Positions 12,501 to 52,856 are shown, numbered from the stretch's first letter. The stretch is 64,000 bases of DNA from Mastigias papua (GCA_964019165.1 OZ025267.1:15619029-15683028), one strand, 5' to 3'. Notes: generated by a model from the sequence alone, not told the origin. Made by a program: numbers and translations.

Positions 12501-13228
12501 ACTACCGTTGATGTTCATGTTTATTTTAATGGGCACAATAATTTTGATTGTCTTCCATACTTGCAATAATAATATGGCTATTTGGTATTTCAAGAGTATA
12601 TTTCAAAAATGCACCATGTGATAATCTTATTGATGGCAGTTGTCAGAAAGAAGCCTTTAGCAACAAAAACCTTGGATGCTTTTTCAACATAAAGTTAACA
12701 GATTGGGCCTGTGTTCATCAATTTTTTTTCTAAGATTAGAAGTACACCACTGCTATGCTGGCTGGAGCAATGACATCATGTAAAATTTCTGGTAAAAGGT
12801 AAAATAAAAGAAGGAATGACCTTGAAGTATTGTGTTTTTCTAAAGCAACCAAAAGTTTAGGACCAAAATGTATCATGGAATAAGTTAAAATACACGAAGT
12901 GTATTACTTAAAAAGAACAGCATAAAGACAACATTATTTCTAGCTATTTTTGTCTTTATCTAAACCATGGTTGCTACTTGGCTTATTTTGACAGGTTATA
13001 AGCACAAGCAATATGATCCCAGATTGAGGCACATGTTTCTAAGGGGTGGGGCAGGGTAGTCCTATCAGACTTATGACTTTATATCTTATACTTAACCTAT
13101 TAACTATCTTCATTATGTTCAATAGGCAACATCAACCAAAGAAGACATCAATTACAATTGACTTTAAATCAATTGACAAAAACAAGCCAAAGCCAAGTGG
13201 ATTTAAGAAGCTTGCTTTCAGTCCATGA
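9547..13228 (+). CDS. DCTD: Deoxycytidylate (dCMP) deaminase
   Basis: Three coding exons (9547-9871, 11808-12021, 13126-13228) join in phase to give 213 residues. The enzyme converts dCMP to dUMP, supplying thymidylate synthase in pyrimidine deoxynucleotide synthesis; family members are zinc enzymes allosterically set by dCTP and dTTP. The cytidine-deaminase signature is complete: H111-A-E113 (zinc ligand and catalytic Glu) and P136-C137-x-x-C140 (zinc ligands). The stretch [20 protein letters not shown] and [14 protein letters not shown] closely follow the animal enzyme. The start at 9547 is chosen because the family usually has about 178 residues; it leaves an N-terminal extension of about 38 residues rich in polar amino acids. 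In-frame ATGs at 9502 and 9286 would make it longer. A polyadenylation signal AATAAA sits at 13236, just after the stop. Confidence 0.95.
10624..11191. mobile_element. MITE-like element rich in TTCCAGC, in DCTD intron 1
   Basis: The ends are GGTGTCCACT at 10624-10633 and its exact reverse complement AGTGGACACC at 11182-11191. The interior carries many copies of TTTTCCAGC/TTCCAGCC near both ends and no coding frame. It lies wholly within DCTD intron 1. A related fragment (cagggtgacca, cagggaattttcaggga) occurs at 43381-43431. It is interpreted as a non-autonomous DNA transposon. Confidence 0.6.
11333..11740. repeat. GGGGGCTTAAT-type repeat in DCTD intron 1
   Basis: Repeated GAGAGGGGGACTTAATACAT motifs occur at about 11395 and 11645, with more GAGAGGGGGGCTTAAT copies up to about 11720. 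The segment ends about 70 bp before the acceptor of DCTD exon 2. Terminal repeats could not be defined. It is probably a diverged cousin of the GCTTATT elements elsewhere in the window. Confidence 0.4.
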
Positions 13229-13235
13229 AGTCCAG

Positions 13236-13241
13236 AATAAA
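13236..13241 (+). promoter_or_regulatory. Polyadenylation signal of DCTD
   Basis: AATAAA begins eight bases after the DCTD stop codon and is followed by a TG/T-rich stretch (ggtggtgtgttttttatt), the usual arrangement of a poly(A) signal with a downstream GU/U-rich element. Transcript data are not available here. Confidence 0.6.
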
Positions 13242-14349
13242 CATTGCATAATGGTGGTGTGTTTTTTATTTAGTTGGACCTGATAAAAACCTATATATGG
13301 ATATAGTCCAATGGATCTTGGACTATTTCAGATGAAAATTTTTAGTAAACTATTGTTTCAGCAGATTGCTATATTTACAGAAAACAAAGTAATTCAGGAC
13401 TACACCAGGATATTTTTATGGAAAACTGAAAATAAGATGACCTTGAAAATTGGCTGAAGAATCACACAACAATGTCTACATCAAAAGATCAGTGAATGGA
13501 ATGAAAGGACAATACAAGGGACTTTCAATAGACAATTTCTAAATAAACAAAAAATGGATCATGGCATTGCACTTCAGCAATATACACACAATAATGTATA
13601 CTTTGTTTGTGGCACATTTTAGTAACAGTTTGAAAAAGTATTCATTTTCTCATTTTAATCTTCCCTATCTCCCTTCAGATAGGTTAGTGAAAGTGTACAG
13701 GATCAAATGCAGGCTAAAATTTTTTTTGACAAAAGTGCTGTAGCATATTCTTCAGAAAACATTTTATGTAGGTTTAAGATAAAACAGAGATTAAAACTAG
13801 CTGGGATCTTATCCCTAGTTAAACTAAGGAGTCTTAATTTACTAAGTAAAAGTGTTCCACCTCTAAACATGACCAGATCAATATGCAGTCATAGCAAATC
13901 TCCTCATAGTGATAATGAAATACTCAGGTCTTATTTAATACCAACTATACTGTATGTGGGACTTAACTATGTCAATTATTCTACTCTGGATCTGCAAACA
14001 GTATCAAAACATCCACACAAGACTACATTTACCCAGTCTCCAACAGATCCAAGACTACCCACAGGGTTGGGAGTGGTTGACACAATATAAGAATGATTTA
14101 TTTTTAGTTGTTGTCCTGTATTCTGGTTCCTAAAGCTAGGTATGGATACATAGATTACACAGATCAATAAAGTTCCTTCACTAGTCTTCAGCAAATATTT
14201 CAGGTAGTTCTTATCCAAACAGAAGTTTCTGAGACCTCTCAATTATTAAATGCTCCAGGAAAGACTGTTGACAAGTCACCAGCATGGCTATATCCTTTGG
14301 AATTTTCTGAAGCTCAACAATTAAATGTATAAGCTCTGAATTTCTGCCA
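13242..14349. other. Convergent intergenic region of DCTD and IK (3' ends)
   Basis: DCTD (+) and IK (-) converge here. On the minus strand an AATAAA (plus-strand tttatt at 14097-14102) lies about 250 bases downstream of the IK stop and is the likely IK poly(A) signal. A frame open through the IK 3' UTR (down to about 14191) is discussed under rejected items. Nothing else is recognisable. Confidence 0.5.
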
Positions 14350-42393
<28,044 letters not shown>

Positions 42394-42696
42394 TTTGTAT
42401 TAATAAGTGACTTAACCAAATCACTAAAATTCGTGTTGTTAATATCAAGTAGTATAGTTGCACCCATGATGCTTTGCTAGAGATCTGTGGCTACTTCACG
42501 TAAAAGAGACATGGAAACATAAATGGCTGCCAAAATACAGGAAAAACGTCGAGTTCGGAGGCACTTTGTTTCCAGTTAGTTGAGGAATATTATACCTAGC
42601 ACATAAGTATTATGATTTTGGATGCACTATTTCACAATTTGACGCTTGAAGCACAAAAGAGCTCAGAATTCATAAACTGCCTTCGGCTGACAGGGT
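42394..42696. promoter_or_regulatory. Divergent (bidirectional) promoter region IK / EFCAB11
   Basis: Only 303 bp separate the IK start codon (minus strand, 42393) from the EFCAB11 start codon (plus strand, 42697). Both 5' UTRs and the promoters must lie here unless an upstream non-coding exon exists. No TATA box in a convincing position was identified. Shared control of the two genes is inference from the spacing. Confidence 0.6.
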
Positions 42697-43209
42697 ATGT
42701 TCCATCAATTTCAGCGACAGCAGAGGGAGATCAGTAGTGCTGATTGCAAAATTATTCAGAATGCATTTGACCTGGCCGACTTGGAGAAAAAGGGATATCT
42801 AAACAGGGATGATTTCAAAATTGCGCATATAGCAATTTTCGGCTGCAAACCATCCACGTATGAAATACAGGAAATTATGACAAAATATGGTCAACTGATT
42901 TCTAAGCCAGGGTCTGAAAGGGAAGAGATACATGTCTTGGATTTTGAAAAGTATCGATACATCATGCTTGATCGATTGAGGGCTACTGATATCAATGATG
43001 AAATTCGCGAAACTTTTCACCTTTTAGACGCAAGGTGCAAAGGATTTGTAGATTTTGAGGACTTCAAGAAATTAGTGCATAGGTTTCTGCCACATTTTGA
43101 TTTGTCTAATATAAGACGAATTTTTAATGAAACGGATGGTGATAGTGATGGCAGAGTAAGCTTTAGAGATTTTCAAATGTTGATGAATAGTGATTTATAT
43201 AAGGTTTGA
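42697..43209 (+). CDS. EFCAB11: EF-hand domain protein, EFCAB11-like
   Basis: A single uninterrupted frame encodes 170 residues, close to the human protein (about 163). Three EF-hand-like units are visible: a degenerate first (DLEKKGYLNRDDF), a second with weak loop ligands (DARCKGFVDFEDFKK) and a canonical third (DGDSDGRVSFRDF), which carries Asp at positions 1, 3 and 5 of the calcium loop. The order and the GYL-RDDFK, GF-DFEDFKK and SDG-VSFRDF motifs match EFCAB11, whose biochemical role is not well defined; calcium binding by the last loop is inferred. The vertebrate gene has several exons, so the intronless state here is notable. It is arranged head-to-head with IK. No clear AATAAA was seen soon after the stop. 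Confidence 0.88.
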   Translation: MFHQFQRQQREISSADCKIIQNAFDLADLEKKGYLNRDDFKIAHIAIFGCKPSTYEIQEIMTKYGQLISKPGSEREEIHVLDFEKYRYIMLDRLRATDINDEIRETFHLLDARCKGFVDFEDFKKLVHRFLPHFDLSNIRRIFNETDGDSDGRVSFRDFQMLMNSDLYKV

Positions 43210-43380
43210 TGTATGTTAATTTAAGTATTTATTTTTTATTGAAGTTTTGTTTATTTTCCAAATTGTTGACTGCTCTGCACTGCTTGAGAAGTATTGTCTT
43301 GCAAACTCAGAAATATTGTTAAGTTTTTCGCTTTCTGTGTAGTTAAATATTTAAATGTTAATGTATGGTAATTAACTATG

Positions 43381-43431
43381 CAGGGTGACCAGTGATCAGG
43401 GACAACAGAGAAATCAGGGAATTTTCAGGGA
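43381..43431. repeat. CAGGGTGACCA-type transposon end fragment
   Basis: The sequence cagggtgaccagtgatcagg followed by repeated CAGGGAA/CAGGGA words resembles the ends of the element at 10624-11191. Only one end is recognisable. It lies about 170 bp downstream of the EFCAB11 stop, probably in the 3' UTR or just beyond. Confidence 0.35.
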
Positions 43432-43879
43432 GTCATGAAGTACTTGTTGACCATAGCAAAAGCATTTATTAACATACTATAACTTCAGAGCTAGAATAGA
43501 AGAACTGTCAGTAAATTTTAGTAGATCCTGTGATTAACAGAAGTATCTGTGTTCTACCATAATCAAATTGTAAGGTTTACTGTACCTTACATTCAACCCA
43601 GGTGCAACATCAAGTTCTGTGTGAGGCACTATACATCAACACCGGATGCCCCACTTTCCAAAAAAGGCCCTCCTGATTGGTTCAAAAGCGCTATTTGATA
43701 TGTATAGGATAAAGCAAACTACTTAGTTCCTTAAAAACATTGCGAGTGACATGGAAAATGCTAACCATCAAATTCTGTTATATAATAGTTACGTGTGAAG
43801 TTCTGTGCCAGATACAGTTGCCAATAAAAAAACAGGATGGAAAAAGGTTCAAAAGGGGCACTCACCACATTTTCAAAAG

Positions 43880-43945
43880 TTTATTGGACTTGAACCTACG
43901 ACAATTTCTCAAGTTGTAACCAAGACCTTGGATTGCTATGATCCT
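43880..43945 (-). repeat. tRNA-like segment, possible SINE head
   Basis: On the minus strand a B box GGTTCAAGTCC (plus 43886-43896) fits GGTTCRANNCC. About 30-40 bases upstream on that strand TAGCAATCCAAGG resembles an A box. The spacing is compatible with a tRNA-derived pol III promoter. A full cloverleaf was not convincing, so a SINE head or tRNA pseudogene is more likely than a functional tRNA. Confidence 0.4.
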
Positions 43946-46811
43946 GGATACGCCTCTAAGGGTATAGCATTTTGGCGTGTTAGCATATTTTTGCATCTTT
44001 GTTTCTGATTGTTTTGAAACTTAGAAGACTACGAACGACTGTAGCATTATGCAACATGTGGGAAAATTTGGACAGCTAAGTTCGCTGTTTAGTATGAAAC
44101 ATTTATCATAGGAAATGAATGTAACAGATAAAGCTGAGAATGCCGATTTGCATGGCCTATCTAAGAGATAATGGGTTAAAACGTCACGAGCTATGCCTCA
44201 CCTCTCAAGAAAGAAAAAGTCATAGCGTTCTCTATCTCAATAATCTGCGGGAAAATGTCCTCATTATCGCTATCATGATAGGAATTTTTATCTCTGCCGC
44301 TCCTCTCTTGAAAGATTTGTAATCCCAGTTAAATAAAGTCTAATCTTAACATTATCTCTAATGCATGATATATCTTATTCAGTTACTATACAGTGGTTTT
44401 ATTTGTAAGAAGTTATTCGTCTTATATTGATATGAAAATTACAGGAAGAGCCATAGAATAGCTTATCCAATACTGAAGCATTCCACAATCAATATATTTT
44501 GTTTCACATTACCAACAACAAGACGAGATGCCCGTTTCCTACTCGTTGCAGGTGAGATCTGGAAGCTGAATCAATAGCAGGGGCACAGAATAAGACTTAT
44601 GCAGGAGCCAAGGGCACTTTTCCGCCATCAGGCATGCCTGCCAGCACCGAGGATAGGGGGGACAAGGTTCCTATTGAGGGCACATTATAGACATTTTTGC
44701 ACTGAAATAATTAAGTCCTCGGAAAGGGCGGGAGGGGCAGCTGCCCCCCTGTACCCCAGCGTAGGCGTCCCTGTCCGCCATGTTCAAACTGCTGTATATC
44801 TCCTGTCCACGCTTGTTATGAAAAAATACCCCAGATTCTGCAATCGTGAAGACAGTTGTTTCATCTTCCATTCGACAATCTACCACTAACGTTTTGTCAT
44901 TCTGTAACTGCCTCGCATCCTATTGTCAACCGTCGTACAAAGGTCCACTTGCTTGATTATGTCAAGAGCCGACATCATTATAACAATGGTGCCCCCTTAG
45001 GCCATATAGGGGCAATTTCCAAAGGTACATCCCTAAGAATTACTCTTGAAATCCAGAAAAACTTTTGCTCTGTTCCCTGCGTTCTTTTCTATCCATGGCA
45101 GTCTCACTCCTAGGGAGGGAGGGAGGGGTCTGACAGTCAGAAAGCTGCCTGCAAGACGGGCCAGTATGTCGCAGTATGGCACAACCCTAGAACTGCTACA
45201 CAAGTATTGCTCACTTGATTATTTGCTTGCTCAGAAATGCTTGCCCAGCTATATTTGCTATTCCCGGATAAGTATACAGCAAAAGGAACTAACGAATGTT
45301 TATCAAAAAATGTCAGCAATTGTTGAGTGTGAAAATTTGAACTCTCAATCCAGGGTTTCTTTGAACAGGGTTATCTCTCGGCCTGTGGCCCAGTGGGCCA
45401 TCTTCATTGTCCAGTAAGAATTTTACGACTATTCCCAAAATGTATATGGTTACAAGATTACAAATCACTCTGTTAGTAGACTGAACACAAGCGCCCACAA
45501 GCGCAATGGCCCATTTTGGAAATCTTATTCTGAAGCTTGCAAACTGAACTTGCCTTCGAATGAATTGGCCCCCTCGCATGGTCATGGCCCACTAGTCACA
45601 ATTCCCTAAAAGATACCCTGACTTGAACAGTTCATAGCTGCTTTTTTTTAACTTCGTAGCTGCCCTGCGAGGATTTTTGTTGACGGAATCTAACCCTTGA
45701 CTGGAGGTCAAAAGTATTGCAGTGGCCTCTTTTCCTTAGAACCATAACAATAAGCGACTGATTCCATCCTACCAGACAGACTAAACAGGCACACTTAGGG
45801 CTTTATGCAGGGAATAACAGAAGTATTTCAGGAAGTTAATGCTGAATTCATAGCACAACAAGACTCGCAGCGAGATTCACTTCCCCTCTTCCCACACAGC
45901 ATTTTACAATTTTTCTTCGCCCAGGGTTACGAAAAAGAATGCAAAATATGCCAGTTATATGGAAAATACACACGGCAGAACCGAAAATATTCGTAGAGAA
46001 AGGAGTGGAATGCAGTGAATCCGTCATGCACCCGCAGAGTGTCCTCTGTGTGTTTTTGAATTATTGAAAAGGAGACACTGGCAACGCATTATAATAGGCA
46101 AAGAGCTCAAGATGCTTCGAGGTCAGAGCTGAGTTCCCTCCAAACAAATCAGTATATTTCAGAAATTGACAAAAATGACCATATAAGTCAAGAGATACGT
46201 ATTCTATATGATAGTTTTTGTTATACTTAGTGATTTGTAATCCATTTTGAGTGGCTATTGATCCAATACGAACTGTTGAAGCAACAGTTAATCTGTGATG
46301 TTAAAGTGCCCGAGAGTGCCCTACCGTTACTAGCAGAGAAGATCGCATAAAGTTTAGCCAATATGACTTTCATTATCTTGTATATGTGATAATTTGAGCC
46401 GCAAGCAGCTAGACTATGTCGAGCATGGCATTGTTGGTAGTGTGTAAAGAATGAAGTTGCAAGATCCCGAACTGATTGTATTGATTCTTGATATAGTAGA
46501 AAGCTTTACGTGTTCATTCATTCAATTGGCAGACCAGTAAGCACGGCTGTATTGACAAGTGAATGTTATTCAGTCATGCAATGCTTCGCAAGCCTCTACT
46601 TAAATTATGGCTGAAATCGGTTGAAATCTTGGGTGGTGACATAGAGATGAATGCTGTGGGGCTGGATATAATACAACCATCGCTCTTCAAATGAAGAGAA
46701 CAATTTCCTAATGAAAGGTTAAACGAAGAGGATTCCTTGAGTCGGTTTGCTTTCCCAACAGGTTGTGTATAGCCATTAGGTTGGGTTTGTGGCCTCTCTC
46801 TCTTTTTATCT

Positions 46812-47090
46812 TGTACGAAAGGTTTTCGCCCAGTCCCAAGTTTCTTGGCTTTTTCATGATTTCTGTACTGAAACTGCCTTGCACTTTCTTGGCGAGAATA
46901 TTCAAGTTTGTGTAACACTGCAGTGTTTCAAAGTTAAGTAGACACTACACAAACATAACATTGAAATACATCGATTTTCACACGAAATCTATGCATATTG
47001 CAAAAGAGATGATGAGCTTGCCTAAAAATTGGAATTTCAAGCGTGAATCAACTCATCGACTTTCCTAGGTGTTAGGGAAATCAAGAACTA
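46812..47090 (+). repeat. Dispersed 1.4-kb repeat, fragment
   Basis: The segment shares with copy A (16471 on) the block from tttcgcccag through ctttttcatgatt, gtgtaacactgcagtg, agacactacacaaac and caaaagagatga. Only the first part of the repeat is present. Confidence 0.5.
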
Positions 47091-47767
47091 ATCATCTGTT
47101 ATAAAAATGCTCTCTGGTCACAAATCTATCGAACATGCAGGATCCAATCTCTGTGGATAATGTAGATCACAAAATCTAAGTGATTCCACATTGCATGCTT
47201 TGAAACCCAGACAAAAGTTTCTATTACAAATATACTATTATTATATTATAAAATCTGTAATTACACGTATCTAACACTCTTTTTACCGTGCATCTTTTTT
47301 ATTATTGAATTTATTCATTATTATTTACATTTTTGCAGGGGCAGGTGAATAATATTGTTCTTTGGTAGTGCCTATTTTAAGAAAAATTTCCAACACTATA
47401 CTATGGTACAGTTTGGCAACACCCTACACGAATTTTTGGTGACCACTCCCTGTGACTCTCCAAAATTCAAGGTATTGCCTTCTGTTGTTTGAGGTTACGT
47501 TAAATACTGCTAAACATTCTTTCTGGCATACTTTAAAGCACTACAAAAGTCCATCATAAAGAATGATGGTTAAATAGGAATAAGGAAACTTAAAAGTTTT
47601 AATATCATCAAAAGTTGATCATACTTTCAGTTTTCACAGACCACATGCTCGTGTTCCAAGATCAAAAAGTGTGGCAATGACTGCACTAAGATAGACACTG
47701 TGTGCTTTATTGATCTCCCCCTGGGTAAATATTTTAAAATGAAAATGAACATGAGTGGAAAATAAAA

Positions 47768-48076
47768 TGGACTGATGTGATACAAAATACTGAAGTGCTA
47801 AGTAGAATGAAGATAGGAACCCCAGTGCTGTTAAGAAAGATCATGTGTAGACAACATCAATTCTTTGGTCATATTGCCAGAGGATAAGCTGGTGAAGAAC
47901 TAAGAGAATGTGTAAGATCAAGTGACAAAAAGATTGAAAGAGGAAGGAGAAAAATCAGGTGGATGGACAAGATTTCAGAGATGACTGGAGGAAAGGGAGT
48001 AGCTACGCCTCTGTCTGAGAGCAGGGTCCTAGCGATACTTCAAGGATTGGGGCAGGTTGTCAAACTGTATGTATAA
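47768..48076 (+). pseudogene. Non-LTR retrotransposon RT C-terminal remnant
   Basis: A frame of 103 codons reads WTDVIQNTEVLSRMKIGTPV, then a stretch containing RQHQFFGHIARG, an in-frame stop, and later ERGRRKIRWMDKISEMTG. The pattern FFGHI-R...GRR-R-W-D-I-EWTG is the conserved tail that follows the reverse transcriptase in many animal LINEs (RTE/CR1-like groups). The stop codon and lack of any upstream RT show it is a dead fragment. Exact clade is undecided. Confidence 0.65.
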
Positions 48077-48713
48077 AAATGTAGACTTGAAAAATTGATT
48101 GAAACGATAGAACCACAATAGACTTAAAAATTAGTAGTTTTATAAACTATACAATATACTTGAATTTCAATTATTCTAGAGATAAAACTATTATTATGAA
48201 ACAGCCACCCTTGTGGTCCAATTTTGAAATAATTATTGGTGAAAATTGGACCTGAGAAATCGGGACATATGAATCATCTGACGAGCATCTGACGGTTTAT
48301 TGAAAGTTATTATTAAGTTAAAAGAACTGTTGTGAAAATACCAAATCTGCTCTTTTGAGTAAAAAAATATTTGCTTGATGTCATGGATACTGAAATATTT
48401 GAGAAAGGTAGAAAGACAAGATCAATTTACCATTTTAAGTCAAATGATTTGAAAATAGGGCTAAGACAGAAAACCCCATTATTGAAATATGGTCTTAATC
48501 AAAATTAATGACAATAGAGATATCGCTGCATACCTCACCAAAACATTGCGGTTAGTCAACTGTCTGAGCAATTCCTTGCTTGTATCCAGATTCCCTTGAA
48601 AGGCTCTTACGAGTCTACATTAAATACTCTGATATGTAAGGAAGACCTCATTATTATGTTAGCTAAGGCCCAAAATGAATTAGCCTCCCTGGGATTTACT
48701 TCTTTTTAATATT

Positions 48714-48998
48714 TTTGGACGGGGGCTTATTCAAGGAGAGGGCCTATTCAAGGAGCTGTTTATTCGTGGGGGAATTATAAAATTATTCGAAGCATGTGAC
48801 TAAAAAGCTCATTGTCAAAGCTCCTTTTCTCCACAATATTGAAAGAACCGTCTAAGTTTTAAGTATCAGTCTATAACAAGTTTTCATCGTCCTTTGTGGT
48901 GGGGCTTTTTGAGGGGGCTTGTTGGCAGGTTAAAGTTCTAGCATGGGGGCTTATTCAATGTGGGGGTTTGAGGGGAGGCAATTCGACAATTTGCCGTA
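48714..48998. mobile_element. GCTTATT-type MITE, degraded copy
   Basis: Repeated GGGGGCTTATTCAAGG-type motifs start at about 48720 and recur near 48945. The interior (aaaagctcattgtcaaagctc) is the reverse complement of the interior of the 18950-19593 element. The right end reads gacaatttgccgtagt. No coding sequence is present. Confidence 0.55.
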
Positions 48999-49156
48999 GT
49001 GCTCACGAAAATGAAAATTATGAGTGCAAGAACTAATGGGTACTGCAGTTGCAAAATTTCCTAGCAAAAGGAACAACAAAACATTTGTTGCGATAAACAC
49101 AATGATGAGTATTCCAATAGAATTCAACTTTGACACTGCATGTTGAATTGAAACAT

Positions 49157-50530
49157 GTTTTTAATAAGAAAGGTCTCTTCGCCTAATAGTGAAATTTTTC
49201 TACGCTTTTTCATGATTTCAGTACATAAACTTTCTTCATATTTGAGTTTGTGTAACATTTCAGTGATACATAGACAGGTGCTACACAAACATAGAACTAT
49301 AATACACAAATTTTCATATGTGTATATTCATATGGCCATTCATATGGCTAACTAGACACATTATTCATCATTTCACGTGTACCCGCATCTGGCTATAAAT
49401 TTCGGTTCACCTTTTAGTCATTATCCGACGTTTCATACTCTGACGAGTGTCGGATGAAAATAAGCTTTTCAGTATGGTTAAAACATTGTACCGCTTTTTC
49501 GTGCTGTAGACAAATTTTCATAGCAAATCTATGAAAAGTAAACAAGAGAGTTGGTGGGATGCTTTAAAATTGCAATCTCAAGTATGTATCCACTTAACAA
49601 CTTGTTTAAGTCGGAGAAATTCAGTACTAACCATGTTATGTTATGAGTAACCGTGTACTACTTTCTTAAAAGCCATGTTCTTATAAAGCAAGTTACATGC
49701 GTTGTTAAAGTTTTAAAAATAATAATTATATAAGGAGGAGGAGTTACATGCAACGCTAAAGTTTGCTTCAAAGCTACAGTATTGGTGGAATGAGTTAATA
49801 AAAATGTTTTAGATATAGCCTAGTGCTTTGCTTTTCCATAGCTTTGAATGTCTTCTTTTATCTGCCCCAGGCATTATCTATATCGCAATAGAATCCGTAT
49901 GTGCGCAGAATATCTGATATGATGCATGCATAATATATCCACATTTCTATGAGGAGCTAAACAAGAGCTCGCTGATGACATCATCAAGTATGCATGCAGA
50001 ACAGTGGCAATAGACTTGATCCCCCTTCTTGTCCCAAGAGCGAGGACAGTTTGCAGAGACTTGTAAGGTCCAAGAATGGGACAAAGATTCCTACGTAGAA
50101 AATATAATCTGCTCAGTGAATTGTTCGGTAATGCGTTACACACTTTTTTAATAAGAATATCTAGTTTTCACTGAGCCTCAATAGTCTTAAAAATTGTTTA
50201 TTTTGATACTAAAAACATTCTTAAGTTATTCTTAAATTTTAGTGATTTTGAGCATTAATACTCGTATAGACTATATTCTTATCATGAAAAGTGTGTATCT
50301 GACACTCACCAATGAGCTGCTGAGTCGCCTTATAGTGTAATGGCTCAGAGACCCGACAAGCGAAGTTCACATTTGTATTATTTTCTAAAGAAAACTCAAA
50401 AACCAAGAAATCTAAGCTTTGATCACTCTGTACCTTTTAAGCCTTGCGTTATTCTGAAATTATTCTTAAATTTCAGCGTTTTGAGCCTTGATATTCTTAT
50501 AGGCAATATTCTTATAAAAAGTATGTAAAA
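49157..50530 (+). repeat. Dispersed repeat of about 1.4 kb, copy B
   Basis: The first part matches copy A from the ctttttcatgatttcagtac block onward. The final part (50140-50530) matches 17555-17880 through actgagcctcaata, gactatattcttat, gctgctgagtcgc and the double tattcttata tail. The middle carries the structured repeat on the minus strand at 49418-49505. No open frame is seen. The class is unknown. Confidence 0.55.
49418..49505 (-). repeat. Structured dispersed repeat, copy 2
   Basis: In the minus direction this copy carries ATCCGAC...GTCGGAT arms around ACTC-GTCA-GAGT and a GAAACGTC motif. It matches the plus-strand copy at 6398-6497 over about 100 bp with differences that keep the pairing. 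It is embedded in dispersed repeat copy B. Confidence 0.5.
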
Positions 50531-52856
50531 CTTCAAGAAGCATTTGATGGATGCGGAACCATCATGGACATCCTGCCCCCCCCCCGACAGCCATTGTGAG
50601 ATAAATGAAAAAAACGGAGACGGGGAACCTCATGGCGTCATTGTGATATTTGGAAGCTGTTGAAATCACTTTAGGATCATTTTACAACTTTGCGGGCTCC
50701 TCTCTGGTTTTGGGAGCCAGGGTAAGTCTACCCTCTTTGTCCACTCCTCTCACTCTTGTCATGCCCGATACCCTTATATAATGATAATTTTTAAAACTTG
50801 ATCTCATTTTTATAAAGTTTAAAGAGTCAAAAAAGATGTAATGATACTTTGCTAACAACAGACAGTGTATTACTGGCCTGTGTTTATAAGGGAGTTAAGT
50901 AAAATAAGCATGAATTAAAAAGAAGCAGAACATTTAGGATGCGTACACATGAAGAAGTATACAATATATAATTCTAAATTCTAAAGTTCTAGATTCGTTA
51001 GTTGTTTATTCCTGAGGCAGAAAATATAGTGGTGCACCGAACAGGTACATCTTGCAACTAGATACAATATTTTATAAGGTTTCGAACTGAAGACAAAAAG
51101 AGCATGCTGATGACCGAAACATGGACCATTTGCATAGGTTTTCGTGAGTGGCTAGGGTGTTACTTAAATATTTAAGAGTGAAGATAAAGATGTTCTTAGG
51201 GAATTTTCGTTGAACAGTTGACCAAAGTTTAGAAGTAGATTGAAAGGAAAATTGAAGGATAGATAAAGTAACTAATCCTATATATTTTAACGGGATAAAC
51301 AGCTTCAAGAATTGTATTAAATCACATCATCTGTCAGTCTTTCATATGAAAGATAAACAGCATCCAGTAGTACATTATTTTAGTTTGCTTTGGGGTACAT
51401 AGATCGGCTAAAGTACAGCCAATCGAACCCTAGTGTTCTAAAAGGATAATGCGTTCAAGCCATATATATAAAGAAGGAAGCAAAATTTTTAAAGAGTTGT
51501 ACTCCTCAGTTAGTTATGAAAATGAGAACAAATGAGAAATGAATCTGCGATACGCTTACGGTAAGAGCCCAGTGTGCTACTGCATATGGTCCAAGCTGTG
51601 GCGTAGAGCCAAAGTGTGCACTATGGGACCCTTCTTAGTATGGAGGATATGGTCATAAAGAAAACTTGACGAGGTCATAATATGGTCACACTCTTCATAG
51701 TACTTGAAAAGTCTCCATAGCACCCATATCGTACTGCAAAGTGGTGGATCAGTTGCATTCGATCAGGAAGATTAGTTGCAGTCATAATTCATTAAGGCCC
51801 CTTTCTACGTCTCTAATTCATATATTAACTCACCCACAAAAAGAGAAAGGGTCCAGCCCCTCTTACAAAGCAGAAGTGGGACTAAGCTCTCCGACCTGCC
51901 ATTCTTCTGGCAAAAAAGCTTCATTATTGCGGAATCCACTAATTCGTACCAACCACTACTTTTCATGCTCAAGACCAATTCTTGAATTTTCAAGATCACT
52001 TTTCTAGGCCATACCATCAAAGATGCATTGATTATTTTGGAAACTCTAGGAGCACCATCCACATTTGTCCTGGAGTTCATCGGGGCATATTTTCCATAGG
52101 ATACAGACTGGGGCTATGGGAGGTAAAGGTGTACTTACTCTTTTACTTCTTTTGGACATGTTGCTCAGAACATAATGTACAAAACCATGCAGATTCCCTT
52201 AGCTGTGTGCTTGCAAGCTAGATTATAGTTGACGTTCAGCAAACATTTACTTTAGTCAATCCTAGAATAATCTCTAAAATTTTGTTACAACTATTGACAA
52301 ATAATTGTTACACGTATGACTTTTAAAATACATCTTGTATAAGAAAAACTTTCTCCCTTTAGCTTAGATGTTTCTTAATATTTATTTCTTATAGAAAAAA
52401 ACGTGTAGAAGGTAGTGTTCAAATGCTGATATGGTGATGTAAAGTTGATTTGCATATTGTTTAAAAATAAGAATGACAATAGATGACTAAGTCACAATTT
52501 GCTATTCGTGCAAATATGAATAACTTTTCAAGAATGTGGTCTGATTGAATACGTATTGTAATTTGGGATACTGCAACTCAATGTTAACGATTTGTTTCAC
52601 TTTGGATTTTCACTAGTTTAGCACCTGATCTTGACGTGTTTTACCTGCGCACTCTCACAAATTCCCAAGATTTAACCCCGGTTGTATGGCCCCATGCAGA
52701 AATAATCCAGCAAATTTAAAAGCGCAAGAATTAGACTTAAATTAATAAGTCTAAGCTTCACCTATGACAAGCTTTGAGTTCTTTTAATTCTTGTACTACT
52801 ATCTATAAAGTTTCTACTTTGATTTTCATTCCGAAGATCGGTACCAGGTAGGATTA

